64,000 bases of DNA. It comes from Actinomycetes bacterium (GTDB lineage Bacteria; Actinomycetota; Acidimicrobiia; Acidimicrobiales; Ilumatobacteraceae). Every line of letters begins with the position of its first letter. The stretch's first letter is position 1. A program made the position numbers and the translations under genes. The stretch spans positions 1 through 64,000 of the forward strand of contig JANYDH010000208.1 in assembly GCA_025359865.1 (NCBI GenBank), read 5' to 3'. The notes under the pieces are model-generated. The model was not told the origin of the DNA, did not search any database, and was given only the letters and a program-made list of their open reading frames with translations. Of the stretch, positions 34,144-42,626 are shown in pieces.

Positions 34144-34191
34144 GCGTTTGGTAGGTTCAGCCCCCTCTGGGGGGCTCGAGCTACCAAACGC
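34144..34191. repeat. SVW-stop hairpin element, copy 4
   Basis: GCGTTTGGTAG / CTACCAAACGC arms with inner AGCCCCC-TCTG-GGGGGCT. It supplies the last codons and stop of the leftward glycosyltransferase 34181-35764. A further 27 bases beyond the right arm also match copy 3 with three differences. Confidence 0.88.
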
Positions 34192-35764
34192 TGGGGGTGA
34201 TGGTGACGGCCTGGTCGAAGCGGGCGTAGGGGGTCCACAGTGTGCGGGCACCTGCGTCGACCAGCGCGTGTGAAAGCGAGCGGCCTGCGTCGTGCCAGTC
34301 ACCGACGGCTCGTGCACGGAACTCGCGCCACTGTGGGAACGCGATGGCTGCGGCCGCGAGCGAGACCTGGGTGCACTCACGCTCGATCAGCAGATCGTTT
34401 CCGGAGGTGGTGCTGCCGACCTGCAACCCATCGAGGTCATACCAACGGTAGTTCGGGATGTCCCAACCGGCGTGCAGCACCACGTCGTGGCGGTCGGCGA
34501 TCATCGCCCCGACCAGGCCGGCCCCATCCGAGCGGGCAAGACCAACCAGCGAACTCAACCAGTCGGGGGTTCGGTCGGCCCGGATGACCATCCCCGGTGC
34601 CACGCTGACCAGCACGTCGGCCGGATACATCAGCAGCGCGCGATCGAGTGCCGTGGCGACGGTCCAGTCACCCGGGACATCACCGGGGACGGGGACGAGA
34701 TGCCATTCGGGGCCAGCTTCGTCGAGGAGCAGATGCACCACCTCGGACGGCGCGCTGGCGGGGTACGCAACAACGAGGCGCACATCGGCCGGAGCGTTCG
34801 CAAGGGCCCAGGCGCTCAGGGAACGCATCGTGTCGATCACCGCAAGTCGGAAGGGTCGGATCGCAGCGCCCTCGAGCCGGGTCGCGATCGCAATCGTGAT
34901 CGGCAGGCCCGGCGGGATGTGGCGGGCGACCCGGTAACAGCCAGCGACGGGGCCGTGCACGACATCGGCATCGATCCCGAGCCGGTCGCAGTGCTCCTGC
35001 ACGGCGCGCTGCCCATTGAGCACTGCTTTCGACAGCGTGGTCGAATCACGCGACACCGACGAAGCGATGTTTCGCCAGTGGTAGGCGAGGATCGGCAGGT
35101 GCAGTACACGGCGACCGGCTGCAGCAATGGCCTCGGTGGCACGCAGGATCAGATCGTGATCTTGTGATCCGTCGAAGCCGGTTCGGAACCCGCCGATCCG
35201 GTCAACCACCGATCGCCGCAGTACCGACAGGTGACACGTGTACATCGACGAACGGAACCGCTCGGGTGACCAGTCGGGTTTCAAGAAATGTGCACTCTCG
35301 CGGCCGTCGGCAAGCACGTGGGCTTCGTCGGTGTAAAGGTAGTCGACCTCGGCCCCGGCTTCGCTGTCGAGGGCGGCGATCACCGAGGCAAACGCGTCGG
35401 GAACGAGCGCATCGTCATGATCGAGCAACGCCACGAACTCGCCCGTGGCGATTGCGAGCGCGTCGTTCGACGCCGCCACAATGCCTCCGTTGCGGGCCCG
35501 ATGAATCACATGAATCCGTGGATCAGTGGCCGCCTCGACGAGCTCGGCGAGCACCTCGGGTCGCGTGCTGCAATCATCGACCAGGCACCACTCCCACTCG
35601 GTGAACGACTGCGCCCGGACGCTGTTGACACATGCCAGGAACGCACCGAGCGGCGGGTCGAAGACCGGGGTGATCACGGAGAGCCGAGGTGCGATGATCG
35701 GTGAGGCTAACCCGCCGCTGGTACGGTGAGGTTCGTGACCCGTCGTGTTTTCGTGAGCGAGCAC
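34181..35764 (-). CDS. Large family 2 glycosyltransferase
   Basis: About 500-527 residues. The GT2 domain opens APRLSVITPVFDPPLGAFLACVNSVRAQ, with VDDCSTRPEV, ASNDALAIATGEFVALLDHDD (D-x-D) and FDGSQDHDLILRATE. The second half (ITIAIATRLEGAAIRPFRLAVIDTMRSL onward) looks like another, motif-poor transferase-type fold. No ATG precedes the conserved start. The nearest start upstream is GTG 35764, inside the divergent gene, and an ATC near 35695 or a lost start is possible. The C-terminus FDQAVTITPSVW is repeat-derived, so the native end may have been replaced. Confidence 0.75.
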   Translation of the reverse strand: MLAHENTTGHEPHRTSGGLASPIIAPRLSVITPVFDPPLGAFLACVNSVRAQSFTEWEWCLVDDCSTRPEVLAELVEAATDPRIHVIHRARNGGIVAASNDALAIATGEFVALLDHDDALVPDAFASVIAALDSEAGAEVDYLYTDEAHVLADGRESAHFLKPDWSPERFRSSMYTCHLSVLRRSVVDRIGGFRTGFDGSQDHDLILRATEAIAAAGRRVLHLPILAYHWRNIASSVSRDSTTLSKAVLNGQRAVQEHCDRLGIDADVVHGPVAGCYRVARHIPPGLPITIAIATRLEGAAIRPFRLAVIDTMRSLSAWALANAPADVRLVVAYPASAPSEVVHLLLDEAGPEWHLVPVPGDVPGDWTVATALDRALLMYPADVLVSVAPGMVIRADRTPDWLSSLVGLARSDGAGLVGAMIADRHDVVLHAGWDIPNYRWYDLDGLQVGSTTSGNDLLIERECTQVSLAAAAIAFPQWREFRARAVGDWHDAGRSLSHALVDAGARTLWTPYARFDQAVTITPSVW

Positions 35765-37702
35765 GGCAACGTGTTCATGCGCGAAATCGCCGAGCACCTG
35801 GTCGAAGCCCTGCAGTTGAGCGGTAACGACGCGACGTTGGTGACTGACGAACTGCCGTCGTTGACTGGGAATCCGCTCGACAACCTCGTCGTCGCACCGC
35901 ATGAGTTCTTCGGGCTGTTCCCAGCAGCCGAAGCAGATCGCCAGACCGCTGCGGCGCGGTCGGTGTGTATCAACACCGAACAACCGGGCACCCCATTCTT
36001 CGATTTGGCGATGCAGTACGCGCGAGCCGGTGGGGTGGTGCTCGACATCAACCCGTTCTCACTCGATGCGATCCGGCGCGCCGGTCGCGCTGCGGTGCAC
36101 CTGCCGCTTGGCTACGTAACGTCGATGGATCACTGGCGCGCGACGGGTTCGTCGCCGCCGTCACCGTCACCGGCGACACGGTCCGTCGACATCGGGTTTC
36201 TGGCCGGACGGACCGAGCGCCGCGAGGCGTTCATCGGCGGCGCCGCCGGCCAACTGTGGGAGTGGCGAACCGATCTTCGGTTCTTCAGCTGGCATCGCCC
36301 GGCTCGCGCCGATCACCGCACGTTCGCATCGGGCGAGGCGAAGTACCGCGCGCTGGCCGACACTCGGATTCTGTTGAACGTCCATCGTGGTGACGACCCG
36401 TATTTCGAGTGGGCGCGAGTGGTCGAGGCGATGGCCAACGGTTGCGTCGTCGCCAGCGAAACCTCCGTTGGGTTCGAGCCGTTGATCCCCGGCGTCCACT
36501 TCCTGATGGGCGATCTCGACGATCTCGCAGAACAGGCCGTGGCCCTCGCGTTCGATGAACCGCGCCGCGCCGCAATGGCCGATGAAGCGCATGAGTTGCT
36601 CACCACCGCATTGCACCAACGGGAGCTGATCGAGCGGTCGCTGGCAGCCGCGACGGTACTGCTTGCTGATCACCGGGCATCCGGATCACGACATCGGCCA
36701 TGGCAGCGGATCACAGCACCAGAACGTCGCGCGACCTCTGTGTACCGCACCACCTCAGCGCCATTCACTCCGGCGATCACCGCTGAGCGGCAGATGCTCG
36801 ATAAGACCGCTCGCGACCTGAAGCAGGCCTACCTCACCCAGATCCGCACCGTGCGCTCGATCGAACGATCGCTCGCAATCGTCCGCCACGGCTCGGCCGA
36901 TCATCTAGAGGTCGCTCGCACCCCGGCCTTCGATCAGGTCAAGCCGGATGTCACGGTCGTGATCCCACTCTTCAACCAGGGCCAGTTTCTCGGCGACGCG
37001 GTCCACTCGGTTGTGGCCGCCGCCGGTGGTGGTGGTGGTGGTGGTGGTGGTGGTCGTGGTCGTAGCGGTGGATCGCCGCTGGCAGCCGACATCGTTATCG
37101 TCGACGACCATTCCACCGACGACTCGCTTGCCGTTGCTTCGACGCTGCTGTCCGAGCTGGAGTGGTTCCCGATCGAACTGGTCTCACGTGCCGCAAACGG
37201 GGGTTTGCCGGTGGCCCGCAATACGGGCTTCGGCCGGGCCAGGGCGCCATACGTGTTTGCGCTCGACGCCGACAACGTGCTGTACCCCAGTGGTCTTCGC
37301 CTTCTGGCTGCGCACCTCGACACCGCCCCGCCCGAGGTAGTTGCGGCGTACGGCGTGCTCGAGCGATTCGACGAGCACGGCTCGCTCGGGCTCACCAGCC
37401 ATCTCCCTTGGGATCCCGACCTGCTCGTGCATGGTGCCTTCATCGACGCGATGGCGATGTTCCGCGCTGCTGAGTGGACCAAGCTCGGCGGCTACGCAGA
37501 CAGTACCGACATCTACGGCTGGGAGGACTACGACCTCTGGCTCACCACCGCAGAGCGCGGGTTGCGATCCGACCTGGTCCCAGCGGCCGTCGGCCGGTAC
37601 CGTGAGCAGCCCGGTTCGATGCGCCGGATCAGCGACATCGACATGGCATCCAATTTCGTCACCCTCCGCGAACGACATCCGAGGCTCCCATGGCCAAGCT
37701 GA
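35726..37702 (+). CDS. Two-domain GT-B + GT2 glycosyltransferase
   Basis: 658 residues (GTG 35726; GTG 35735 is an alternative). N-terminal GT-B module: RRVFVSEHGNVFMREIAEHLVEALQ, NTEQPGTPFFDLA, YFEWARVVEAMANGCVVASETSVGFEPLIPG. C-terminal GT2 module from ~residue 408: DVTVVIPLFNQGQFLGDAVHSVV, VIVDDHSTDDS, ARNTGFGRARAPYVFALDADN, YGWEDYDLWLTTAERG. It is the homologue of 15281-17230. A (GGT)10 microsatellite (37025-37054) inserts ten glycines between the first two strands of the GT2 fold. It overlaps the following coiled-coil gene. Confidence 0.83.
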   Translation: MRFVTRRVFVSEHGNVFMREIAEHLVEALQLSGNDATLVTDELPSLTGNPLDNLVVAPHEFFGLFPAAEADRQTAAARSVCINTEQPGTPFFDLAMQYARAGGVVLDINPFSLDAIRRAGRAAVHLPLGYVTSMDHWRATGSSPPSPSPATRSVDIGFLAGRTERREAFIGGAAGQLWEWRTDLRFFSWHRPARADHRTFASGEAKYRALADTRILLNVHRGDDPYFEWARVVEAMANGCVVASETSVGFEPLIPGVHFLMGDLDDLAEQAVALAFDEPRRAAMADEAHELLTTALHQRELIERSLAAATVLLADHRASGSRHRPWQRITAPERRATSVYRTTSAPFTPAITAERQMLDKTARDLKQAYLTQIRTVRSIERSLAIVRHGSADHLEVARTPAFDQVKPDVTVVIPLFNQGQFLGDAVHSVVAAAGGGGGGGGGGRGRSGGSPLAADIVIVDDHSTDDSLAVASTLLSELEWFPIELVSRAANGGLPVARNTGFGRARAPYVFALDADNVLYPSGLRLLAAHLDTAPPEVVAAYGVLERFDEHGSLGLTSHLPWDPDLLVHGAFIDAMAMFRAAEWTKLGGYADSTDIYGWEDYDLWLTTAERGLRSDLVPAAVGRYREQPGSMRRISDIDMASNFVTLRERHPRLPWPS

Positions 37703-38016
37703 ACCAGCCCACCCGGTCCAAGTCGACCGCGGCCAGCACCGCGGCCAGCACGGCGGCCGCCACGGCGGCCGCCACTCAGCGCGCGTTGCAAACCCGCATC
37801 GCGGAGCTCGAGCAGTTGCTCGACGCCCGCACGCAGACCGTCGTCGGCATGGGCGCCCGACTCGCCGAGTTGCAAGGCAACGCGCCACCATCCACCGCGC
37901 AACGCCTGCGCGAGGCCGAGCGGCAACTGGCCGAACTCCGCGCTACCAAGATCGTCCGCTACAGCGCCGTCCCCCGGCGTCTCTACGCACGCATCCGCAG
38001 GCTCACCGGTGTCTGA
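37690..38016 (+). CDS. Small coiled-coil protein with basic tail, GT-associated
   Basis: 108 residues, overlapping the fusion glycosyltransferase by 13 nt. The N-terminal 30 residues are an Ala/Thr/Ser repeat (STAASTAASTAAATAAAT) encoded by a 12-15 bp tandem repeat. Residues ~30-85 are heptads (LQTRIAELEQLLDARTQTVVGMGARLAELQ). The tail KIVRYSAVPRRLYARIRRLTGV matches the basic tails of its relatives. It is followed by an 8-nt overlap to a still smaller gene. Confidence 0.7.
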   Translation: MAKLNQPTRSKSTAASTAASTAAATAAATQRALQTRIAELEQLLDARTQTVVGMGARLAELQGNAPPSTAQRLREAERQLAELRATKIVRYSAVPRRLYARIRRLTGV

Positions 38017-38176
38017 CCCTGCCGATCCTGCCCCGTCGGCCGATCTGGCCGGCCAGGCTGGTGCTCTCGAGGGCGAGCTGGTGGATCTGCTTGCGATCGC
38101 GAGAGGACAACAGGCCCACCTTCGTCAGGCGCTCACCGACGTGATCGGCCTGCTCGACCGTCCCGCTTCCGCCTGA
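38009..38176 (+). CDS. Very small coiled-coil protein (55 aa)
   Basis: The frame starts at GTG 38009, overlapping the preceding stop in the arrangement GTGTCTGA, which also joins 7880-8164 to 8157. The 55-residue product begins MSDPADPAPSADLAGQ and continues ALEGELVDLLAIARGQQAHLRQ, ALTDVIGLLDRPASA: an acidic Pro/Ala start and a single leucine-rich helix that could pair with the preceding coiled coil. It ends 40 bases before a 19-bp hairpin. Real expression is likely from codon use and coupling, but unproven. Confidence 0.5.
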   Translation: MSDPADPAPSADLAGQAGALEGELVDLLAIARGQQAHLRQALTDVIGLLDRPASA

Positions 38177-38216
38177 GTCGCTCCCGAATCGCGCCTGTCT
38201 CGCGCCCGTAGCACGA

Positions 38217-38260
38217 TCTGGGCACCGGTGGTGGGCTACATCCCACCACCGGTGCCCAGA
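38217..38260. terminator. Perfect 19-bp hairpin
   Basis: TCTGGGCACCGGTGGTGGG (38217-38235), loop CTACAT, and its exact complement (38242-38260). It lies just after the last gene of the glycosyltransferase block and has no U-run. The strength of the stem suggests a terminator or transcript-stabilising 3' structure. Confidence 0.75.
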
Positions 38261-38457
38261 CCGGGTAAGTCGACGGGTGAGTCGGGCAGGTCGGCGGGTC
38301 GGTGGGGCGGCGGCGGCGGTGAGGCAGCGGCGCCGGGGCCGAACGACGCCAGGACCGGAGGTGGCGGTCGTTTCGGTTCGAGAATTGTTAAGATTGTTTG
38401 AGTGCATGGACAACCATGCCGATCGAACATGTGGGCCGGGATCTTGGAGGTAACACC

Positions 38458-41094
38458 GTGCGGCGTCGTGGTCGATTGGCAAGTGCACTGGTCGTGGCAG
38501 TGGCCGCGGCATCGATTGTCGTGCCCACGGCGCTGGCGCACCCGAATGTCGAGCCGGGCATGGCCACCTCGCCCCCACCGGCGTTGTCCACCAGCGGGGA
38601 CTATGCGACTGATGTGTTCGGTGACCCGTGGGATTTCTCCAACGATGCGGACATTCCGCCGATCCCGTTGATCGGCAGCGAGAACAGCTTCGGCATCAGC
38701 CGTTCGGCCGCTGGAATCCTCACCGTGGCCACCGTGCAGAACACCACGATCAAGCTCGTCCGCACCTGGGGGGTGGAGCTGCCGTGGGGCCGTGACGGCC
38801 TGCTGCACCCAGTGGATGCGAACCGCTATACCCGACTCTCGTTCGCAATGTGCATGGACCAGCGCCGCAACATGGGCGTCCACTTCTGGACCGATTCCGG
38901 TGAGGAAGGTCTGATCCCGATGTACCCAACTGCTGGGTGCGGGCAGTACACGGTCGATTTAACCGATCGCAGCAACTATCCGTTCCTCGGGTTTCAGGCC
39001 ACCTGGGCGGGCAAGGTGACGCGGCTTGAGCTGCTTGCCGGCGGGGCGTTCACCCCCGGCAACCCGATCATCAACGTTTCATTCGACTGGGTTCGGTTGC
39101 ACCGAGCTGACGTAGCGGCCACGCCCCCCGCTGGTCTTGCCTTGCCACGCGTTCTCACCCCGAGCGAAGAGGGCGGCGCCGACTACGCGACCGACAACGG
39201 CAACCCATTCGACTTCGCTGGACCTGACGATGTGGCCACGATGGGCGACATGATCAATGTCGGCTTCGGTGGTGACGGGATGACGGGCACCACCAACCAC
39301 AACGACTCGTTCGTCGAATTGCCGATGCGCACTCCGTTCAATCCCGACCGCTATCACCGTGCCACCGTCGATGTGTGCTTCGACGGGGGGATGAGCTTCG
39401 AACACACCCCGGGCGGCGGGATGAACGCCCGTTTTGCCTGGTTGCCGACGGATGGTCCGGCGTGGAGTGAGACGCAGGACATCATCATCTACCCAGGCTG
39501 CAACAAGATGACGGTGGATCTGTCCACCAACCCAGCCGTCGCGGTCAACGACGAGAACACCGTGTACAAGCTGGGTTGGCGCGGACAATCGTTTGAACAG
39601 ATGCGCTTTGATCTGAATGAGGATCCGGGCTCGCGCAACTTCCGCCTGCGAAGCATCAAGTTCGCTGACGAAGCAGCGTTTGCCACCAGTTACCCGATCA
39701 CGTTCACCGACGCAGCCGCTACGGCGGGCACGGTGGCCGACATCTATGTCACCACCGACCCCGGTGCCTACAACGGCACCAAAGTAGCAACCGGCCTTGC
39801 CGTCACAGCCGGGGTCAACACGTTCACGTGGAGCGGCAACGACACCTCCGGCGCGGCGCTGCCGAACGGGACGTACTGGGTGTGGATGTCGATGCGCAAC
39901 GCAGCAGGAATCGCCTCGGCGTACTCGACCGGCCCGGTTCGGATCGAGCGCCCGGTGCCATCCACCCCGAGCTACTTCGTTCCGATCAACCCGGTTCGGC
40001 TGCTCGATACCCGCACAGGCGAAGGCGGCAACATCACACCACTCGGTAACGGTGGGATGACCGAGTTGGGAATCGCCGGCGTCGGCGGGCTACCGCCGAC
40101 CGGCATCACCGCGGTCGTGATGAATGTTACCGTCGCCGGGCCGACAGCCGCCGGGTTCCTCACGGCATGGCCTTCCGGCGAGCCGCGCCCGCTCGTAGCC
40201 AGCCTCAACTTTCTAGCGGGACAGACGGTGCCGAACCTGGTGACTGTGAAGCTCGGAGCGAACGGCAAGGTCAACCTGTTCAACTCGTCGGGTCGCAGCG
40301 ACGTGATTGCCGATGTGATGGGCTACTACACCTCGACCGAGCCGCCTCAAGGTGGCCGGTTCACATCGCTCACCCCGACGAGGATCCTGGACACCCGCGA
40401 CGGAACCGGTCGCGGCGGGGCGATCGGTGCGATCCCCGGTGGGGCCATCATCGACGTCCCGGTCACCGGTGTGGCCGGCGTGCCTGCCACTGGCGTGTCG
40501 GGGATTGCGCTGAACGTCACGGTCACGGGTCCCACCTCGTCCGGCTACCTCACCGTGTGGCCTTCCGGCGAGCCGCAACCACCGACCGCCACCCATGCAT
40601 TCGTGCCGGGCCTGACCATCGGCAACCTGGTGCTCGCGAAGGTTGGCGACAACGGCAAGGTCAGCGTGTTCAACTTCACGGGCAACACGGATGTGATCGC
40701 GGATGTGGTCGGCTACTTCTCTTCGTCCGGTGGCGCATTCGTTCCCGTCGCCCCGACCCGACTGCTCGATACGCGTGATGGAACCGGCGGCGTACGCGGC
40801 AAGATCAACAGCGGTGGCGACGTCAGCGTGTTGCTGGCCAATGGTTCGCCGGTGCCGCCGAATGCCAAGGCGGTGATCGTCAACGTCACGTCGGTCAACA
40901 GTTCATCGCCATCGTTCATCACCGCATGGCCGACGGGCAACCTGCGTCCACTGGCAGCGACGATGAATCCCCGCCCTGGTGTACCGGTCCCCAATCAGGC
41001 GTATCTGAAACTCGGCGACGGGGGCAACCTCAGCGTGTTCAACTTTGCTGGCAACACCGATGTGGTGATCGACCTGTTCGGCTACATCGAATAG
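38458..41094 (+). CDS. Secreted protein with three C-terminal DTR/GYF-type repeats
   Basis: 878 residues from GTG 38458, chosen for GGAGG seven bases upstream and because it exposes a signal peptide (RRRGRLASALVVAVAAASIVVPTALA). Residues ~40-440 hold two related beta-sandwich modules, each opening DYATD-x-x-G-x-P-x-DF. A FlgD-like segment follows (YVTTDPGAYNGTKVATGLAV...LPNGTYWVWM). Three ~125-residue repeats close the protein, each with P-x-RLLDTR, a V-x-MNVTVAGP-like strand, TAWPSGEPRP, and VIADVxGYY. These repeats are typical of exported actinobacterial proteins. Likely cell-surface or extracellular glycan-associated; no enzyme motif is seen. Confidence 0.8.
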   Translation: MRRRGRLASALVVAVAAASIVVPTALAHPNVEPGMATSPPPALSTSGDYATDVFGDPWDFSNDADIPPIPLIGSENSFGISRSAAGILTVATVQNTTIKLVRTWGVELPWGRDGLLHPVDANRYTRLSFAMCMDQRRNMGVHFWTDSGEEGLIPMYPTAGCGQYTVDLTDRSNYPFLGFQATWAGKVTRLELLAGGAFTPGNPIINVSFDWVRLHRADVAATPPAGLALPRVLTPSEEGGADYATDNGNPFDFAGPDDVATMGDMINVGFGGDGMTGTTNHNDSFVELPMRTPFNPDRYHRATVDVCFDGGMSFEHTPGGGMNARFAWLPTDGPAWSETQDIIIYPGCNKMTVDLSTNPAVAVNDENTVYKLGWRGQSFEQMRFDLNEDPGSRNFRLRSIKFADEAAFATSYPITFTDAAATAGTVADIYVTTDPGAYNGTKVATGLAVTAGVNTFTWSGNDTSGAALPNGTYWVWMSMRNAAGIASAYSTGPVRIERPVPSTPSYFVPINPVRLLDTRTGEGGNITPLGNGGMTELGIAGVGGLPPTGITAVVMNVTVAGPTAAGFLTAWPSGEPRPLVASLNFLAGQTVPNLVTVKLGANGKVNLFNSSGRSDVIADVMGYYTSTEPPQGGRFTSLTPTRILDTRDGTGRGGAIGAIPGGAIIDVPVTGVAGVPATGVSGIALNVTVTGPTSSGYLTVWPSGEPQPPTATHAFVPGLTIGNLVLAKVGDNGKVSVFNFTGNTDVIADVVGYFSSSGGAFVPVAPTRLLDTRDGTGGVRGKINSGGDVSVLLANGSPVPPNAKAVIVNVTSVNSSSPSFITAWPTGNLRPLAATMNPRPGVPVPNQAYLKLGDGGNLSVFNFAGNTDVVIDLFGYIE

Positions 41095-42626
41095 CTGCGC
41101 CAACTGCGCCCGATCACCAGTACGCCACCCACCAGCAGTGCACCGTGAGCTGCGAGGAGCATGCCGGCATCGAGGGGCGGATGCCACGACGTAGCGGCTG
41201 TTCTGTCAGATGACCCGGTGAGCCACCAGCTGCCCGCGGTCCCAACGGTGTAACGCCGTAGAGATGCCCAGAAGCACACGAACTCGGCGGTAGCGAGACA
41301 TGCCAGCCACTGGACGGATTGGCTGACTCGGATGCGTCGCAACGATCCGAGTGCCAGCGCACCCAGGCCCAACACGGTCGGAATCGAGTAGCGGCCCTGC
41401 CAGATGAACCCGACTCGGCTCGCCTCGGCCACCTCGAACGCCACGGGTCCGAGCAGAAGAATCAGCGCCCAACCGGTCAGTGCACGGCGCGACCGCATGG
41501 CCGAACGCATGGCCGACCGCATGGCCGATGGCCGCCGCCAGACAGCGACCACCAGGATCGCCGCACCTGCCCACCACAGCAACTGTGGCGCGACCGGTGC
41601 CTCGAACTCCAACCAACTCCATGAGCCGACCATTTCGTTCAACGTGCGCGGGATGCCGCGCACCGAGCGACCGATCGCCCGGTGCAGCGGCAGATCCGCA
41701 GCGCTGCGCGGGTCGTCGAACTCCAGCCGGATCACTGCGTTCCAGACGGCAAGCCCGACCCCGGCGACGAGCAGCGGGGCGACGAGCGCGATCCGGTCAC
41801 GCCACCTCCACCCCCTGGTGCCATTCGTCGACAGTGCCACCACGGCCAGCACGGCGATGGCAGCAAGTGCGGCTACGGGGCGAACCGCCATCGCGATCGC
41901 GGTGGGGAGGCTGACCCACATCACGCTGCCAACGAAGGTCCGTTGACCTGGAGTGGATGACAACAGGTCGGCTGTTGCGGTCCACGCAAGCAGCAGCAGC
42001 AAGATCTCCAGTCCGTTCGGGTTGACGACACCGAACAGCAGCCATGCCGCCGGAGTGACAGCGGCAATCATCGCTATCCCGCCGGGTCCTCGGCGGCGAA
42101 GGCGGGCGGAGACGATAGTGAGGACGACGGCATTCCAGGCGAGCGCGGCGAAACGGTAGTGCCCTGAGTCCGCCGGGTTCGCAAACCATCGAACCGGCAG
42201 ACCGATGAGGGCGTAGTACAACGGCGGGTACGTGCCTGCTGATGTGGCCACGCTGACGGTGCCCGGAAGTTCCCGCGCAATTGCGCAGACAGCCGGCACA
42301 GCGGCATCGTGGCGGTAGCACGCAGGGTCGCCCGTGGTCAGCCGGGCGGCCACCTGGACCACGCGGAAACCGCCGGTCATGTTCGGCGCGAGTTTGCCGA
42401 GGATCTGCCCATCAGCCACGGCAGCGGCACGGATGACATGCGCTGGCTCGTCGGCACCGCCGTACCGGCCGACGCCGATCGCCCAGGTGACCAGCAACAA
42501 CCACCATGCGCACGCCACGGCGACCTGGCGAAGGACATCGCGAACGCCGATGGTCGTGTCGGTGGGGGTGCGGGTGGTCGTGTCGGTGGTCGTGTCGGTG
42601 GGGGTGTCGATGGGTTCGCCGGTCAA
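41082..42626 (-). CDS. DUF2142 family membrane protein
   Basis: 514 residues from TTG 42626, which overlaps the stop of the upstream gene (TTGA). Longer starts would run through that gene. The loop after the first membrane segment carries GGADEPAHVIRAAAVADGQILG, the DEPAH motif of DUF2142/GT-C-like proteins, and about ten membrane helices follow (e.g. APLLVAGVGLAVWNAVI). Two tandem repeats are in frame: a Thr/Asp-rich N-terminus (DTPTDTTTDTTT) and SAMRSAMRSAMRS in a cytosolic loop. Probably a surface-glycan enzyme; function not established. Overlaps the 3' end of the secreted-protein gene by 13 nt. Confidence 0.72.
   Translation of the reverse strand: MTGEPIDTPTDTTTDTTTRTPTDTTIGVRDVLRQVAVACAWWLLLVTWAIGVGRYGGADEPAHVIRAAAVADGQILGKLAPNMTGGFRVVQVAARLTTGDPACYRHDAAVPAVCAIARELPGTVSVATSAGTYPPLYYALIGLPVRWFANPADSGHYRFAALAWNAVVLTIVSARLRRRGPGGIAMIAAVTPAAWLLFGVVNPNGLEILLLLLAWTATADLLSSTPGQRTFVGSVMWVSLPTAIAMAVRPVAALAAIAVLAVVALSTNGTRGWRWRDRIALVAPLLVAGVGLAVWNAVIRLEFDDPRSAADLPLHRAIGRSVRGIPRTLNEMVGSWSWLEFEAPVAPQLLWWAGAAILVVAVWRRPSAMRSAMRSAMRSRRALTGWALILLLGPVAFEVAEASRVGFIWQGRYSIPTVLGLGALALGSLRRIRVSQSVQWLACLATAEFVCFWASLRRYTVGTAGSWWLTGSSDRTAATSWHPPLDAGMLLAAHGALLVGGVLVIGRSWRSYSM

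Noticed and set aside
24928-34191. The recurring hairpins as a CRISPR array
   Set aside because: The copies are kilobases apart, without regular spacers, and no cas gene is present.
19975-34200. The accessory region as a prophage
   Set aside because: No integrase, capsid, terminase, tail or lysis gene is seen. Content is toxin-antitoxin and ATPase/helicase genes with repeats.
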